Made by a program: the position numbers and the translations under genes. This document shows, piece after piece, positions 8,336-23,289 of a DNA stretch of 53,645 nucleotides; positions within the stretch are counted from its first letter, which is position 1, and every line of letters starts with the position of its first letter. The stretch spans positions 1 through 53,645 of the IMG/VR virus record IMGVR_UViG_3300030419_006157. One strand, written 5' to 3'. The notes below the pieces were generated by a model. That model was not told the DNA's origin, searched no databases, and saw only the letters and a program-made list of their open reading frames with translations. This DNA comes from a virus.

Positions 8336-10132
8336 TTACGCAGTACATGTCGCTTGTGTGCTATTAGCCGCTTGGTTCCCAACGTATTCAGTATCTCCAA
8401 TCATTGGTATAAAGGCAATATGAAAAGTTCTTGGGTCACAATTAGACGTAGTCGCAAGCTGTAAATTATCAGCGCCACAAGGACCTTCGGAAAAATCACT
8501 GCTTTTAAATAAGCCTTCAGCGTTCAAAAAAATGAAGCCATGAGTATTAATCGAAGGAGTCCCTCCGGTTGAAGCTATAGTTACTTTTAGTTTGTCGTAT
8601 GCAATAAGATCAGTTTCTCCAAAAACGCCTCTAGCCTTATAAAGCCAAGCCGTACTCATACTAGCGCAAACTGCTCCCAAGCTTGCACTAGCCGCTGCAC
8701 TTGCAGCGCCCATTACATGAACTATTTCATAATTAGCTGGATCTAATACATAAAATTCCCTAAGTAGTTCAAAGTTTTTTCTGATTTCAGACAGTTTAAG
8801 GGCTCGCTCATATACTATTAAATGCCCAACCTTAACATTCGAATCTGTCGCGGATGCAGCTATACTTTTGCCTAGTGTTATGGCGCAACTTTTTACACCT
8901 ACGTCACTACCATCCATGTAATACATTTGACTAACAAGACTTTGATTTATTGAGTATGAGGCAGAATCCACAGTATCACTAGGATTAGTGAATCTAAATC
9001 CATCGTATTGTTTATTTGTGTATGCGTTTATATGAGAGCCAAAAGCATTTAACTTAGGGTGAATTGTCATAGAAAACATATTCCAATGGTTAGTTTCCAA
9101 TTCAACATTAAGAGCTATTTTACCAGTTTTACCCGGAACTAAAACGTAAAAACGAGAAGCACCATTTTCAACTATAACACCAAACTCTATGTAGAATCGC
9201 TCTGATAGACCCTCTCCGGGCGCTTTTATATTTCCTATAGGATAAGAAGTATTACCTGTTTTTTTAGGAACATAAACCCATTGAGATACGGTGGTTGGCT
9301 TTTGCATGTTGATCGTAAAAGCAGACCCACCATAACCAGCACTTTGAGCCCCTATTTCATCATCAACCCCATCAAAACCAAAACACCTAACTGCTCTTCC
9401 GTACAGATTAACTGGACTTGCCATCCCAATATAGTTGTCTTCTATGCCATTATTGAGAAAAAGGTCTTTTGTGTTTCCAACATTTGTATCGTTTTCCCAT
9501 TTTAAATTTCCACTAGTTGTATCAACAGCGCCTATATCATCTGGATCAAACAGTCCTATCATATCAGGTGTATCATCTGAAGAGCCAAAGGTTAAAGACC
9601 CAGCAGAAGAAGGCGTTGGGGCAGAACCACTATAAATGACTTCCCCATCAGTAAAGTAAGTAGCTTGACCAGCAGAAAAACCATATATGAATGAACCATC
9701 TGAATTGAGAAAGGTAAGACCTATATCGCTTTCAGTGCCTACATCTGTACCGTCGTCTCCTCTAACATAGACAAGCGAGATTGACCCTGTGGCTTCTGTA
9801 GATATAGTATAGGTTTCGCTAAGGTGATCGTTATAAAAATCACTCCAAGTAACCCATACTTTGTCAGAAGCACCTTGGACAGTCATTAAATTGTTGCCTT
9901 CGTAAACCTCTACGTAAGGATGATTATAATACTCATCTCCCCAACCATCTCCCATCACATCAGTAACCTGTATGGTCATTTCCTCGGCGGAACTAGGAGT
10001 AGGGTAAGACACTAGGCCACTGGTAGGGTGTTGATTAGCGCCATTTTGATCCCTATAGAGCTTATGTTGGCTAGAAAACGTCTTGCCAATTGTAGCAACT
10101 TTAGGGCAGCTATGTATTCCAATAAAATCCAT
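8336..10132 (-). CDS. Large fibre/adhesin protein with LamG-like domain
   Basis: This 598-residue protein has an N-terminal beta-rich part containing VTDVMGDGWGDEYY, followed by a LamG/concanavalin-type jelly roll at about residues 190-460. Hallmarks are CFGFDGVDDEI, TTVSQWVYVP, NHWNMFSMTI and VGHLIVYERALKLSEIRKNF. The same domain order is seen in the 10632-11621 protein, so the two are paralogues. The C-terminus resembles fibre tips rich in Ala and Gly. Such domains typically bind host polysaccharide. The gene starts by TAATG overlap with the preceding gene. Confidence 0.75.
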   Translation of the reverse strand: MDFIGIHSCPKVATIGKTFSSQHKLYRDQNGANQHPTSGLVSYPTPSSAEEMTIQVTDVMGDGWGDEYYNHPYVEVYEGNNLMTVQGASDKVWVTWSDFYNDHLSETYTISTEATGSISLVYVRGDDGTDVGTESDIGLTFLNSDGSFIYGFSAGQATYFTDGEVIYSGSAPTPSSAGSLTFGSSDDTPDMIGLFDPDDIGAVDTTSGNLKWENDTNVGNTKDLFLNNGIEDNYIGMASPVNLYGRAVRCFGFDGVDDEIGAQSAGYGGSAFTINMQKPTTVSQWVYVPKKTGNTSYPIGNIKAPGEGLSERFYIEFGVIVENGASRFYVLVPGKTGKIALNVELETNHWNMFSMTIHPKLNAFGSHINAYTNKQYDGFRFTNPSDTVDSASYSINQSLVSQMYYMDGSDVGVKSCAITLGKSIAASATDSNVKVGHLIVYERALKLSEIRKNFELLREFYVLDPANYEIVHVMGAASAAASASLGAVCASMSTAWLYKARGVFGETDLIAYDKLKVTIASTGGTPSINTHGFIFLNAEGLFKSSDFSEGPCGADNLQLATTSNCDPRTFHIAFIPMIGDTEYVGNQAANSTQATCTA

Positions 10133-10611
10133 TAATCCTCCGCAGCATAAGCGGCAGTTAATTGCCCTGTGACTTGACTTCCACCCGCATAAGAAACTAA
10201 AGATAGCAAAGCTTGACTACCTGATTCAATCGCCCCCGGAGATCCCCCAATCCATTTTATGCCGTTATCCCAAAAAAGATTATAACCAGTTCCATTTGAA
10301 TTATTAATTAATTTAATTGTAGAAGTTTTCCCTTCTCCCATATTAGAAAAAGTAAAACCTGAAATATTTCCCGTGACTTCTAACGTGCAAAATGTTTGCC
10401 TCATATCCCCAGTAAAGGGTCCACCAAGTGAATTAGCTCCTGAAACAATTGGCGCTCTTCCATAATCGTGTAGGCCAGTATAGCCTCCCGCAGAGACTAC
10501 ATTTCCATATTCAAGTCCATCTCCTGCACTATTTACAATAATCGATTGAGCAGGTTCTGCGCCCGATACGCTAACTCGATCAATCATTATTTGTTTTAAT
10601 TTATCATCCAT
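10132..10611 (-). CDS. Fibre tip domain protein, homologous to the collagen fibre C-terminus
   Basis: This 159-residue protein has a C-terminal half aligning by eye with the last 90 residues of the 1986-residue fibre. Both have strand patterns of the type F..LEVTGNISGF.F.N..EG followed by .LINNS and W.GG.P, ending with a short Ala-rich tail. It starts MDDKLKQIMIDRVSVSG. The relationship suggests a stand-alone copy of a trimeric fibre-head domain that could form an alternative or additional tip. Translation is coupled to the next gene by TAATG. Confidence 0.65.
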   Translation of the reverse strand: MDDKLKQIMIDRVSVSGAEPAQSIIVNSAGDGLEYGNVVSAGGYTGLHDYGRAPIVSGANSLGGPFTGDMRQTFCTLEVTGNISGFTFSNMGEGKTSTIKLINNSNGTGYNLFWDNGIKWIGGSPGAIESGSQALLSLVSYAGGSQVTGQLTAAYAAED

Positions 10612-10631
10612 TTTTAATCCTTATTTAAATT

Positions 10632-11621
10632 TTATGGGCCGCTGCCGCCCACGAGATGCTCATAATCTCCAGTTTTCAAAAAATCATTTTTAGTTGCATA
10701 ATAATTTTGCCTTATCTCCGATTCTTTAAGTTCCTTACTATACACTAAAACTCTACCCAGTCTAAAGTTTTGTCCAGCATAGTGAGTACCCCCTATAAAT
10801 GGATAATCATCAGAGGTATAGTCAGGGTACTTATCAACTTTTCCAAGCCATAACGCAGCCCCTGTGGCATCAGCGTTTTGTAAAGTCCTATGAGAATAAC
10901 TACTATAAGTGGTAGGCTCCGAAGAAGCATCAATATAGATATGCCAATCCGCAACACCGCCCCCGCCAGAAGAAACGGTGCAAGATATCATATGCCATTC
11001 GTTATCTCCACTAGTTAACTTATATCGATCACTGAAACCATTTTCGAAAAATCCAGCATCTTGGCCTTGTTGATTAGTTATGATCCACCAAGGATAATTT
11101 GTATCTGCGTCGTCCTCATGAGCCTCAAGCATAATATGACCCTTGCCGTTATCTGAATTACTTCCCATATAATGGCCCGATACATGAGCTAACGAACCCA
11201 TCCAAAAGCCAGACTCTTTTACTACATCACCAGCTGAAACTAATGGCGCATATTCGACATATGACCCTCCACCTGCGGCTGTAAATTCTCCAGTATTGCC
11301 GCTCATCGACCACCACGCGCAAATAGAGAATCCATTATGTAAATTTACATTAAAAGATTCATTATAAACGTCATTGTAAGCTCCTATGTAATTATCTACT
11401 CCATCGAACTTAAAATAACTAGAGGCATCACTTGTCCCAGATACCCATTCAGTACCATTTTTAATTTCTAGGTCTGGCTCGTTAGTAATTGAATTAGACC
11501 ATCTTGTTATCCCTGATGTATTTCCAGTATTAGGATTGAAATCGCCTATTAATCCGTCTGTTGCTATTCCAGACGGATTTAAGCTGCCCAATTGGGCCGT
11601 GTTATGGAATCCTCCAAACAT
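10632..11621 (-). CDS. LamG-like domain fibre protein
   Basis: This 329-residue protein is almost entirely one LamG/concanavalin-like jelly roll: YFKFDGVDNYIGA, FSICAWWSMSG, NEWHMISCTV, and FRLGRVLVYSKELKESEIRQNY near the end. It is paralogous to the central region of the 8336-10132 protein. Short gaps and co-orientation place it in one fibre operon after the collagen-like fibre. Polysaccharide binding is the usual role of this fold. Confidence 0.75.
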   Translation of the reverse strand: MFGGFHNTAQLGSLNPSGIATDGLIGDFNPNTGNTSGITRWSNSITNEPDLEIKNGTEWVSGTSDASSYFKFDGVDNYIGAYNDVYNESFNVNLHNGFSICAWWSMSGNTGEFTAAGGGSYVEYAPLVSAGDVVKESGFWMGSLAHVSGHYMGSNSDNGKGHIMLEAHEDDADTNYPWWIITNQQGQDAGFFENGFSDRYKLTSGDNEWHMISCTVSSGGGGVADWHIYIDASSEPTTYSSYSHRTLQNADATGAALWLGKVDKYPDYTSDDYPFIGGTHYAGQNFRLGRVLVYSKELKESEIRQNYYATKNDFLKTGDYEHLVGGSGP

Positions 11622-11624
11622 ACC

Positions 11625-17976
<6,352 letters not shown>

Positions 17977-17987
17977 ACTAATAAGTA

Positions 17988-17993
17988 TTACAC
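17988..17993 (-). promoter_or_regulatory. Candidate late promoter element GTGTAA
   Basis: Minus-strand GTGTAATACTTATTAGT precedes the fibre-adaptor ATG at 17976 by 11 nt. It would drive the whole fibre operon. Confidence 0.55.
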
Positions 17994-18019
17994 GGCGAAA
18001 AACCTAGATATACACTATT

Positions 18020-18406
18020 TTATTTACCTTCTTCTAGAATTTTTCTCACATGTTCGGGTACATCAGCATTGGTTGTGGTATTAGTGTCTGCTGGTTTTCT
18101 ATAACCGTTAAAATGTCTCTGGAATTCATACACTAGACGCTCTTCGAGGCGAACACGATCTCCCGCTGGCAAAATACCAAGATTATTGGCGTGAGATTCG
18201 AGATCGGTTTTGCTCATTTCGTCTAATTCTTTTTTATATTCTTCTTCATTTGAGGTGGAGTATTTGCCCATTCCATCATCTCCCCAAATTTGATCTAACG
18301 TCGTAGGCTGAAAGTTCTCCTCTTTGCCGTGAGACTGTTCTAAATCAGACATTTTAGTCTTTTTAGATGCTTTAGTAGTTTTTTTCGATGGTTTCTTTTT
18401 GTTCAT
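18020..18406 (-). CDS. Lys-rich head-associated protein with SAP/HeH-like segment
   Basis: A 128-residue protein from ATG 18406 with a GGTGAT ribosome binding site. A TTG four codons earlier is less likely. Residues 1-20 are extremely Lys-rich (KKKPSKKTTKASKKTK), then the chain turns acidic. A helix-extended-helix segment MSKTDLESHANNLGI...DRVRLEERL near residues 70-100 resembles SAP/HeH domains of phage head-completion proteins. It lies between the major capsid protein and the fibre operon. A minor head protein contacting DNA is plausible. Confidence 0.6.
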   Translation of the reverse strand: MNKKKPSKKTTKASKKTKMSDLEQSHGKEENFQPTTLDQIWGDDGMGKYSTSNEEEYKKELDEMSKTDLESHANNLGILPAGDRVRLEERLVYEFQRHFNGYRKPADTNTTTNADVPEHVRKILEEGK

Positions 18407-18425
18407 AATTATCACCAATCCGTAA

Positions 18426-18454
18426 ATTATAGCCTATAAAACCAAAAAACCCAA
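18426..18454 (-). promoter_or_regulatory. Possible sigma70-type promoter
   Basis: On the minus strand TTGGGT and TATAAT are separated by 17 bp, upstream of ATG 18406. The -35 half overlaps the terminator hairpin of the capsid gene, which makes this a weaker candidate. Confidence 0.35.
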
Positions 18455-18472
18455 GGGGAAAAACCCCTTGGG
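18443..18472 (-). terminator. Intrinsic terminator after the major capsid gene
   Basis: A perfect 9-bp stem CCCAAGGGG with a TTTTT loop, followed by TTTTTT on the minus strand, sits 20 nt after the capsid stop codon. Its strength fits the need to isolate the most abundant transcript. Confidence 0.9.
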
Positions 18473-18492
18473 CTTGATTTAGTTAATTGTTA

Positions 18493-19671
18493 TTAACCAA
18501 GAATAGTGCCGCATACTGCGCGTCCATCGAGGCAGAGACGACCCTCTTCGAGAGAACCGTAGAATCCAGCCTTATCAGAACGAGAAGCATACCATTGATC
18601 ATCAGGAACCGCAGTAAACTGCGATCCGGTGTCAGCGTCACGAGCAACGGGGCGAACAAACGCCTCGCGGCCCAAGTCGATACCGACAAGGATCTGATGA
18701 GATGCAGTAGCAAAGTTGGAGATGCTATTGCTAGAACCATCCAAGTTAGTAGCGGCAGTGCCGACACTATCGAAGAAGGTTTCGAACAATGCATTGTAGC
18801 GTTGGCTTTCGCCAAGCTCAACCAACTCATGAATAGCTACACCGTAGATGTTCTCCATGCCAGCGGCATTAAAGATCGCCATACGTGCATCATCCGGCAA
18901 GTTCTGTGCGTTAGCAGCAGTTGCTCCAGAATCGCTACGAAGAGCGTTGTAAGCGAACTTACGAATCTGACCCTTAACTTCAGGGGAAACGAACAAGTCG
19001 GTTAGCCCCTTAGCGTTATAGTCAGCGGGAGTACCGCCAGCCCATGACACGTTAACTCTCTTCATGCGAGTCATCAGATCATTAAGATCTTGAAGAACGA
19101 ACTCGGCAGAAGCGCCAGTGTTGACAGAAGTCAAGCAATGACGAAGAGCGCCAGAAGTACTGGCAGCAGCAGAGCGACCATCTTTGGTAGCTGCTTCGGC
19201 AAGAGCCTTCATGACCACTGCCCAAGCATTTCTTTCTTGTTTAATGAGGACCTCTTGAGCCATGCGCTCAACAGCTTTGCTCACTACGTCAAGACGAGCC
19301 TTACGAGCGTACTTCTTATGAAGATGAACGGCACTATCTAAACGATAGGTCATTACCTTCATCTCTTGTACGGGAACGTGGGCGTCTGAGCTTGGCAAGC
19401 CGCCAGCCATGTTCTGAGACCACACACTAACATGACCTTTGTCAGTGTTGTAATAAAGGTCGAGCGGATAGCTAGGGTTATCGTCCTGATCGAACTCAGA
19501 ATCCGAATACAAAGCAGCAGAAGTGCCAGCTTCGTTAACGACTTTCTGAACGACAGGGCCAATAAAAGCAGCGAAGGCCTCGCTTGCTTCACGAGAGACA
19601 CCAAGGTCTCTAGAGCCAAGAGCTTTAATCAACTCCACCTGTTCTGGTGTATTTTTAAGCTTTAATTTCAT
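18493..19671 (-). CDS. Major capsid protein (HK97-type)
   Basis: This 392-residue protein begins MKLKLKNTPEQVELIKALG. It is alpha/beta with a long helix near residues 120-165 (KARLDVVSKAVERMAQEV...) and a C-terminal region GIDLGREAFVRPVA...DQWYASRSDKAGFYGS. These fit HK97-fold major capsid proteins of large marine phages. It lies directly after protease/scaffold and decoration genes, has an AAGGAT ribosome binding site and is followed by a strong terminator. There is no obvious N-terminal delta domain, in line with the separate scaffold. Confidence 0.8.
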   Translation of the reverse strand: MKLKLKNTPEQVELIKALGSRDLGVSREASEAFAAFIGPVVQKVVNEAGTSAALYSDSEFDQDDNPSYPLDLYYNTDKGHVSVWSQNMAGGLPSSDAHVPVQEMKVMTYRLDSAVHLHKKYARKARLDVVSKAVERMAQEVLIKQERNAWAVVMKALAEAATKDGRSAAASTSGALRHCLTSVNTGASAEFVLQDLNDLMTRMKRVNVSWAGGTPADYNAKGLTDLFVSPEVKGQIRKFAYNALRSDSGATAANAQNLPDDARMAIFNAAGMENIYGVAIHELVELGESQRYNALFETFFDSVGTAATNLDGSSNSISNFATASHQILVGIDLGREAFVRPVARDADTGSQFTAVPDDQWYASRSDKAGFYGSLEEGRLCLDGRAVCGTILG

Positions 19672-19702
19672 TAGTAATCCTTCTTTCTATAATTAAAAGG
19701 TT

Positions 19703-20266
19703 TTACAGTTCCAACTTGATAAGCGCATAGCCATCAGTGTCACTCGCGCCAAGAACGTGGCCAACTTTGTAGCCAGCGCTATCGCCGTTAGTTGCGATGA
19801 TTTCTCCAGAGTCACCAGCAAAAAGCTTGGTTCCCGGAGTAACCGTACCGATGGAATCGCCCGAATAAAGAAGGATTCCTCGTGACAAAACAGGAGCGGA
19901 TTGGCCGCTAATAGCGACTTCCATCTCTGCTGCTTTACGTGGGTTAAACTTCAGTAGCTCTCCGTTCTCGTCTACTTCGGCAATATCATGGAGAAGAACT
20001 CCAAGCGCTACGTTGCCAGAACTAGTCTGACAAATCTTAGCTGTTGAGCCGTATCGTTGAGAAACAGTGCCGTTGTAAGAAGCACCGGGACTACCCAACA
20101 TCTCTGTTGGCTCGTCGGTGTTCTTCCAACCATCGCCCTGAACCTTTACAAGAGTTCCTTTCGGAACTTTGTCGCCAGCCGTGAGACCAATCGATCCGCT
20201 ATAAGCGTAGAGATTGATCACATCGTGCTCATCATATACTCTAAATGGTTTTAAGTTAATAGCCAT
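19703..20266 (-). CDS. Head decoration / capsid-associated protein
   Basis: This 187-residue beta-rich protein starts AINLKPFRVYDEHDVINLYA, with G-rich turns and a pattern of short strands (TKLFAGDSGEI, YKVGHVLG). Its position between protease/scaffold and the major capsid protein is the usual place of capsid decoration proteins. A GGAGTAAATT ribosome binding site precedes the ATG. The specific family was not identified. Confidence 0.65.
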   Translation of the reverse strand: MAINLKPFRVYDEHDVINLYAYSGSIGLTAGDKVPKGTLVKVQGDGWKNTDEPTEMLGSPGASYNGTVSQRYGSTAKICQTSSGNVALGVLLHDIAEVDENGELLKFNPRKAAEMEVAISGQSAPVLSRGILLYSGDSIGTVTPGTKLFAGDSGEIIATNGDSAGYKVGHVLGASDTDGYALIKLEL

Positions 20267-20284
20267 AATTTACTCCTAAATTAT

Positions 20285-20941
20285 TTATTTAATCCAATTT
20301 TCTACGCTGAAAGCGTCCTTGTATTTATCATAAGTGTTAGCTTCCTCAGTCTCGGAAGAGACGGGAACCTCAGATGCTTCTGCTTCAGAAGAATCAAGAG
20401 CTTCATCAACCACTTCTTCAGCGGGTTTGGGCTCTGGCTCTTCAGACGCTTTCGCCTCTGGTTCTTCCGAAGCTTTAGCTACTTGAGCAGCTTCCGCTTC
20501 GGCCTTCTCCAAACTTTCTCTATCTTTGGCATTCAAAAGAATGCTCATTTTCTTAGAGTAAGTTTCGAAATCTTCATCGTTCATATCCTTGATATCGTGA
20601 GCAATAATCTCTCGATCTTCATCGGTAAGAACGTAGGTGTCGTCAAAGGTAGTCATGCGGGTAACAAAACGCTCTTCAGCCTCTTTTGCCGCAACTTCCT
20701 TTTTAATTTCTTCGAGTTCTGCCTGAACAGCTTCAAAAGTTTTCTTCGACTCTTCAGTATTATTCTTTAGAGATTCGATTTCTTCTTGTGCGGCTTTCAA
20801 GTTATTCTCGACTTCTTGTTTTTGAGCAATGTACTCTTCGGAGGCCTTCTGCAACTCATCCTCTATGAAATCAGAGATCGATGAGGCAGAAAGCTCCTTC
20901 AGATTCTCATCGCTGATATCTTTTAAGCTTTCGATTTTCAT
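20285..20941 (-). CDS. Nested scaffold protein from an internal start
   Basis: An in-frame ATG at 20941 is preceded by AAAAAGAGAGTTATT, a plausible ribosome binding site. It would yield a 218-residue product beginning MKIESLKDISDENLKEL. The product holds all of the coiled-coil and acidic C-terminal region and none of the protease domain. This is the arrangement of lambda C/Nu3, where scaffold is translated from within the protease gene. It is inferred from sequence only. Confidence 0.5.
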   Translation of the reverse strand: MKIESLKDISDENLKELSASSISDFIEDELQKASEEYIAQKQEVENNLKAAQEEIESLKNNTEESKKTFEAVQAELEEIKKEVAAKEAEERFVTRMTTFDDTYVLTDEDREIIAHDIKDMNDEDFETYSKKMSILLNAKDRESLEKAEAEAAQVAKASEEPEAKASEEPEPKPAEEVVDEALDSSEAEASEVPVSSETEEANTYDKYKDAFSVENWIK

Positions 20942-21814
20942 AATAACTCTCTTTTTATTCTTTACATTAATTTCCTCTGATTGTGAAATAATATTTACTG
21001 TTTTTTCTGTTTTTTCGTCCAAAACCTTATCTTCAGGAGCGCTCGCTTCTGAGGTTTCGGCTTCTGGAAGTTTCGATGGGACAATGACTCCCTTGACGTC
21101 CGCAGCGGGAGTCTCCGTAAGTCCGATTCCAAGTGGGACAACTTGACCAATTACCTTTCGATAAATGCTCCTGCCGTCTTCGGTTTCGCCTGTTCCACCA
21201 AAAGCCTTTAAATTCGCTTTTAATGAGTCAATTTCGTTTTCATCAGAAACGACGACTGAAGATTCAATGTTTTTATTTCCATTTTCAGTCAAAACTAGAT
21301 TATATTCGCTGAAACCAAGTTCCCAACTTGCGCTTATCGACATATATTTTTCGCTAGTTGGATCATTGGATTCTTCTATAATATTAGCCAATTGATCATT
21401 TACCACCTTCCATATAATTCCACCAAGAGTAATATTAAACGGATGGTTGCCTTCTCCTAGTCTTTCTTCTGCTAATACCTCATCAGTACCAAATTCGCTA
21501 AAGCCAGCGGCAAGAATAACTCCGCAGACCTTTTGTCTATTATGCTCAATATTAATAGGCTTATTAATGAAAGACTTGTGAATCTCTAAGGCTGTAGCTG
21601 TATCAATGACATCTCCGTTCCTATTTACCCTATTGGCCACACAAGCGTTAAAAGCTACTGGAAGAAGATCTATTTCTTTTTCTGTGTCGATACCCGGAAT
21701 AAATTTTTCTATATCTAACTGACTAGCCAAGGACAAATACTTATCCTTGTCTTCTGAAACCATAGGCTTCAGCACTGAGCTAAAAGTTGTATAGTACTTA
21801 TAATCCTTTTTCAT
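20285..21814 (-). CDS. Prohead protease fused to scaffold
   Basis: In this 509-residue protein, residues about 1-240 look like a prohead protease, with NIEHNRQKVCGVIL around residues 92-105 (candidate catalytic His) and MSISASWE around 163-170 (candidate catalytic Ser). Residues about 290-509 are coiled coil plus an acidic Glu/Pro/Ala-rich tail, typical of scaffolds. An internal ATG with a purine-rich site could give the scaffold alone (see 20285-20941). The gene is just upstream of decoration and major capsid genes. It should direct procapsid assembly and cleave itself. Confidence 0.75.
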   Translation of the reverse strand: MKKDYKYYTTFSSVLKPMVSEDKDKYLSLASQLDIEKFIPGIDTEKEIDLLPVAFNACVANRVNRNGDVIDTATALEIHKSFINKPINIEHNRQKVCGVILAAGFSEFGTDEVLAEERLGEGNHPFNITLGGIIWKVVNDQLANIIEESNDPTSEKYMSISASWELGFSEYNLVLTENGNKNIESSVVVSDENEIDSLKANLKAFGGTGETEDGRSIYRKVIGQVVPLGIGLTETPAADVKGVIVPSKLPEAETSEASAPEDKVLDEKTEKTVNIISQSEEINVKNKKRVIMKIESLKDISDENLKELSASSISDFIEDELQKASEEYIAQKQEVENNLKAAQEEIESLKNNTEESKKTFEAVQAELEEIKKEVAAKEAEERFVTRMTTFDDTYVLTDEDREIIAHDIKDMNDEDFETYSKKMSILLNAKDRESLEKAEAEAAQVAKASEEPEAKASEEPEPKPAEEVVDEALDSSEAEASEVPVSSETEEANTYDKYKDAFSVENWIK

Positions 21815-21832
21815 TTTTAGTTCCTAAGTCAT

Positions 21833-22372
21833 TCAGGGGGAAAAGTAATAGTCTTCCGGCTTGTATTGCAGAAACAAATCCGAAAGATCAAACTCAAATA
21901 CTAACCCATAATCTTTACACTCAAAATCCGCGAAGTTTACGTCTTTTTCGCTTGGCTGGATAAAATTCTCGTCACATTTAGAATCTATGAAGTTATTAAT
22001 ACTGGCTACACACCAATTATTAATATCGTAATTTGCCATTAACGAGTTCGAGGCAGCGGAACAGAAAACTTTTTTAAATTTTGCGAGAGGGACTCTTTTA
22101 TTATTTTCTTTATTGAATTTTTTTCGTTTTTCTTCCAAGAAGTTAATAATTTTATTAGAATAGTCTATCGCATCGGATTGGGTGGCTATTTTAGAAGAAG
22201 TCGATTCATTACTGGGAGACTCTGGCTCTTTTTCAGCGGCTTCTTCTGCCTTCGGCTCTTCCTTGGGCTCTTCTTGTTCCTTAGTGGGCGCAACGGGGGC
22301 TTCCTTCTCATGATTATTATTCACCTTATCCCAAAGGCTTTTGTAATCTATGTTTCCCCGAATTTTTTTCAT
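21833..22372 (-). CDS. Acidic head-region protein of unknown function
   Basis: This 179-residue protein has an N-terminal third dominated by Glu, Pro, Ala and Lys (residues 20-60, likely disordered). A more globular C-terminal part carries KVFCSAASNSL and INNWCVASINNFIDSKCDENF. No family is recognised. It starts after a GTGTAA element and precedes the protease gene by 18 nt, so it is probably the first gene of the capsid operon. A role as minor head or assembly protein is a guess from position. Confidence 0.6.
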   Translation of the reverse strand: MKKIRGNIDYKSLWDKVNNNHEKEAPVAPTKEQEEPKEEPKAEEAAEKEPESPSNESTSSKIATQSDAIDYSNKIINFLEEKRKKFNKENNKRVPLAKFKKVFCSAASNSLMANYDINNWCVASINNFIDSKCDENFIQPSEKDVNFADFECKDYGLVFEFDLSDLFLQYKPEDYYFSP

Positions 22373-22391
22373 AATAATATCTAATTGTATA

Positions 22392-22397
22392 TTACAC
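22392..22397 (-). promoter_or_regulatory. Candidate late promoter element GTGTAA
   Basis: Minus-strand GTGTAATATACAATTAG lies 19 nt before ATG 22372 and after a terminator. It would start the capsid operon. Confidence 0.55.
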
Positions 22398-22430
22398 TAG
22401 TTTTAAATAAAAACAATCAAATTTAAAAAT

Positions 22431-22457
22431 AAAAAACCCCCGCTAAAAAGCGAGGGG
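22431..22457 (-). terminator. Intrinsic terminator after the lysis cassette
   Basis: On the minus strand the stem CCCC(T)CGCT pairs with AGCGGGG, followed by a T-rich run. It lies 24 nt after the stop of the small lipoprotein gene. Confidence 0.85.
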
Positions 22458-22481
22458 TGTGTTCAGATTATTTATCCTACT

Positions 22482-22679
22482 TTACTTTTTTTTGGAGGAA
22501 CCCGTCGCGTTAACTTCAGCCTTAACAAAAGGGACTGTTACACTTGCCCCCTCTGTACTCGCGGAAGCTCCAAGGTATCCATTATCGTTAGCTTTAGGGC
22601 CAACCGTCACGGTGCTCGCGCACCCAAATCCAAAAAAGGATACGGCTGCAACTACTAGCAATTTTACTTTATTTTTCAT
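22482..22679 (-). CDS. Small lipoprotein
   Basis: This 65-residue protein has a Lys-rich start, a hydrophobic stretch and a lipobox FGFGC around residue 20, so the mature protein would be about 46 residues tethered by lipid. The mature part is Gly/Ser/Val-rich with a Lys-rich end (SSKKK). Its place at the end of the lysis cassette, before a terminator, suggests a role in envelope disruption or superinfection control. No family was recognised. Confidence 0.7.
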   Translation of the reverse strand: MKNKVKLLVVAAVSFFGFGCASTVTVGPKANDNGYLGASASTEGASVTVPFVKAEVNATGSSKKK

Positions 22680-22737
22680 TTGTTTATAAACAAGCCAATA
22701 TGACTTGGGGATAAGGTATCAATTAGCGAAAACTAAA

Positions 22738-23247
22738 TCAAGGTAAAAAAACTTCTTTTTCTACTACTAAGATAGCGTGAATTTTTGTGCAGTCGCCGTG
22801 GTATTTTTCGATGGGTAAATTATTCGGAAAAGCCATCCAGTGATATAATAACGTCCACTTTTTACTTATTAATACTATAGCTACGTCCTTATTTGGGTCT
22901 AAATCAGATAGAGAGCTTACTTCTCTGGTTTTAAAACCGTATAATTTTAAAACGTGTTTTATGTCACTCTCGAAAGAAATACCTCTCGCTCTATGGTGAA
23001 ATATAGAAAGGAAAGATCTGCATTCATGCCCCCTCTCTTGTATTATTCTGCTGATTTCTTTTCTTTCCTCTTTTATATTAAGGTGAGAAAGAACTTTCTT
23101 GAGGGCTGTCGGACCACAGCTTCTTACGTGTCTTGGGTCTTGCTTATTTGCGATTAAATCGGCTACCCTCCGACCTTCAAAAGCGGTATTTATAGTGCCG
23201 CAACCAACAGCAACTAGCATTAAAGATATTAATATTTTTTTCAACAA
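22738..23247 (-). CDS. Lipoprotein with C39/papain-like cysteine peptidase motif
   Basis: This protein of about 169 residues starts at one of two tandem TTG codons (23247 or 23244) after a GGGGG ribosome binding site. It has a signal sequence with lipobox VAVGC (Cys16). RSCGPTALKKVL around Cys44 matches the cysteine-nucleophile segment of C39-like peptidases, and LLYHWMAF (His136) is a good candidate for the catalytic His. It should act outside the cytoplasm, anchored to a membrane. It lies between a spanin-like lipoprotein and a small lipoprotein, so it may cleave a periplasmic protein or peptide crosslink during lysis. The substrate is unknown. Confidence 0.6.
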   Translation of the reverse strand: MLKKILISLMLVAVGCGTINTAFEGRRVADLIANKQDPRHVRSCGPTALKKVLSHLNIKEERKEISRIIQERGHECRSFLSIFHHRARGISFESDIKHVLKLYGFKTREVSSLSDLDPNKDVAIVLISKKWTLLYHWMAFPNNLPIEKYHGDCTKIHAILVVEKEVFLP

Positions 23248-23264
23248 TTCCCCCTTAGTACTAA

Positions 23265-23270
23265 TTACAC
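23265..23270 (-). promoter_or_regulatory. Candidate late promoter element GTGTAA
   Basis: Minus-strand GTGTAATTAGTACTAAG leads directly into the GGGGG ribosome binding site of the peptidase lipoprotein gene. Confidence 0.5.
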
Positions 23271-23289
23271 CAAAGGGGAGTTAGGAAAT

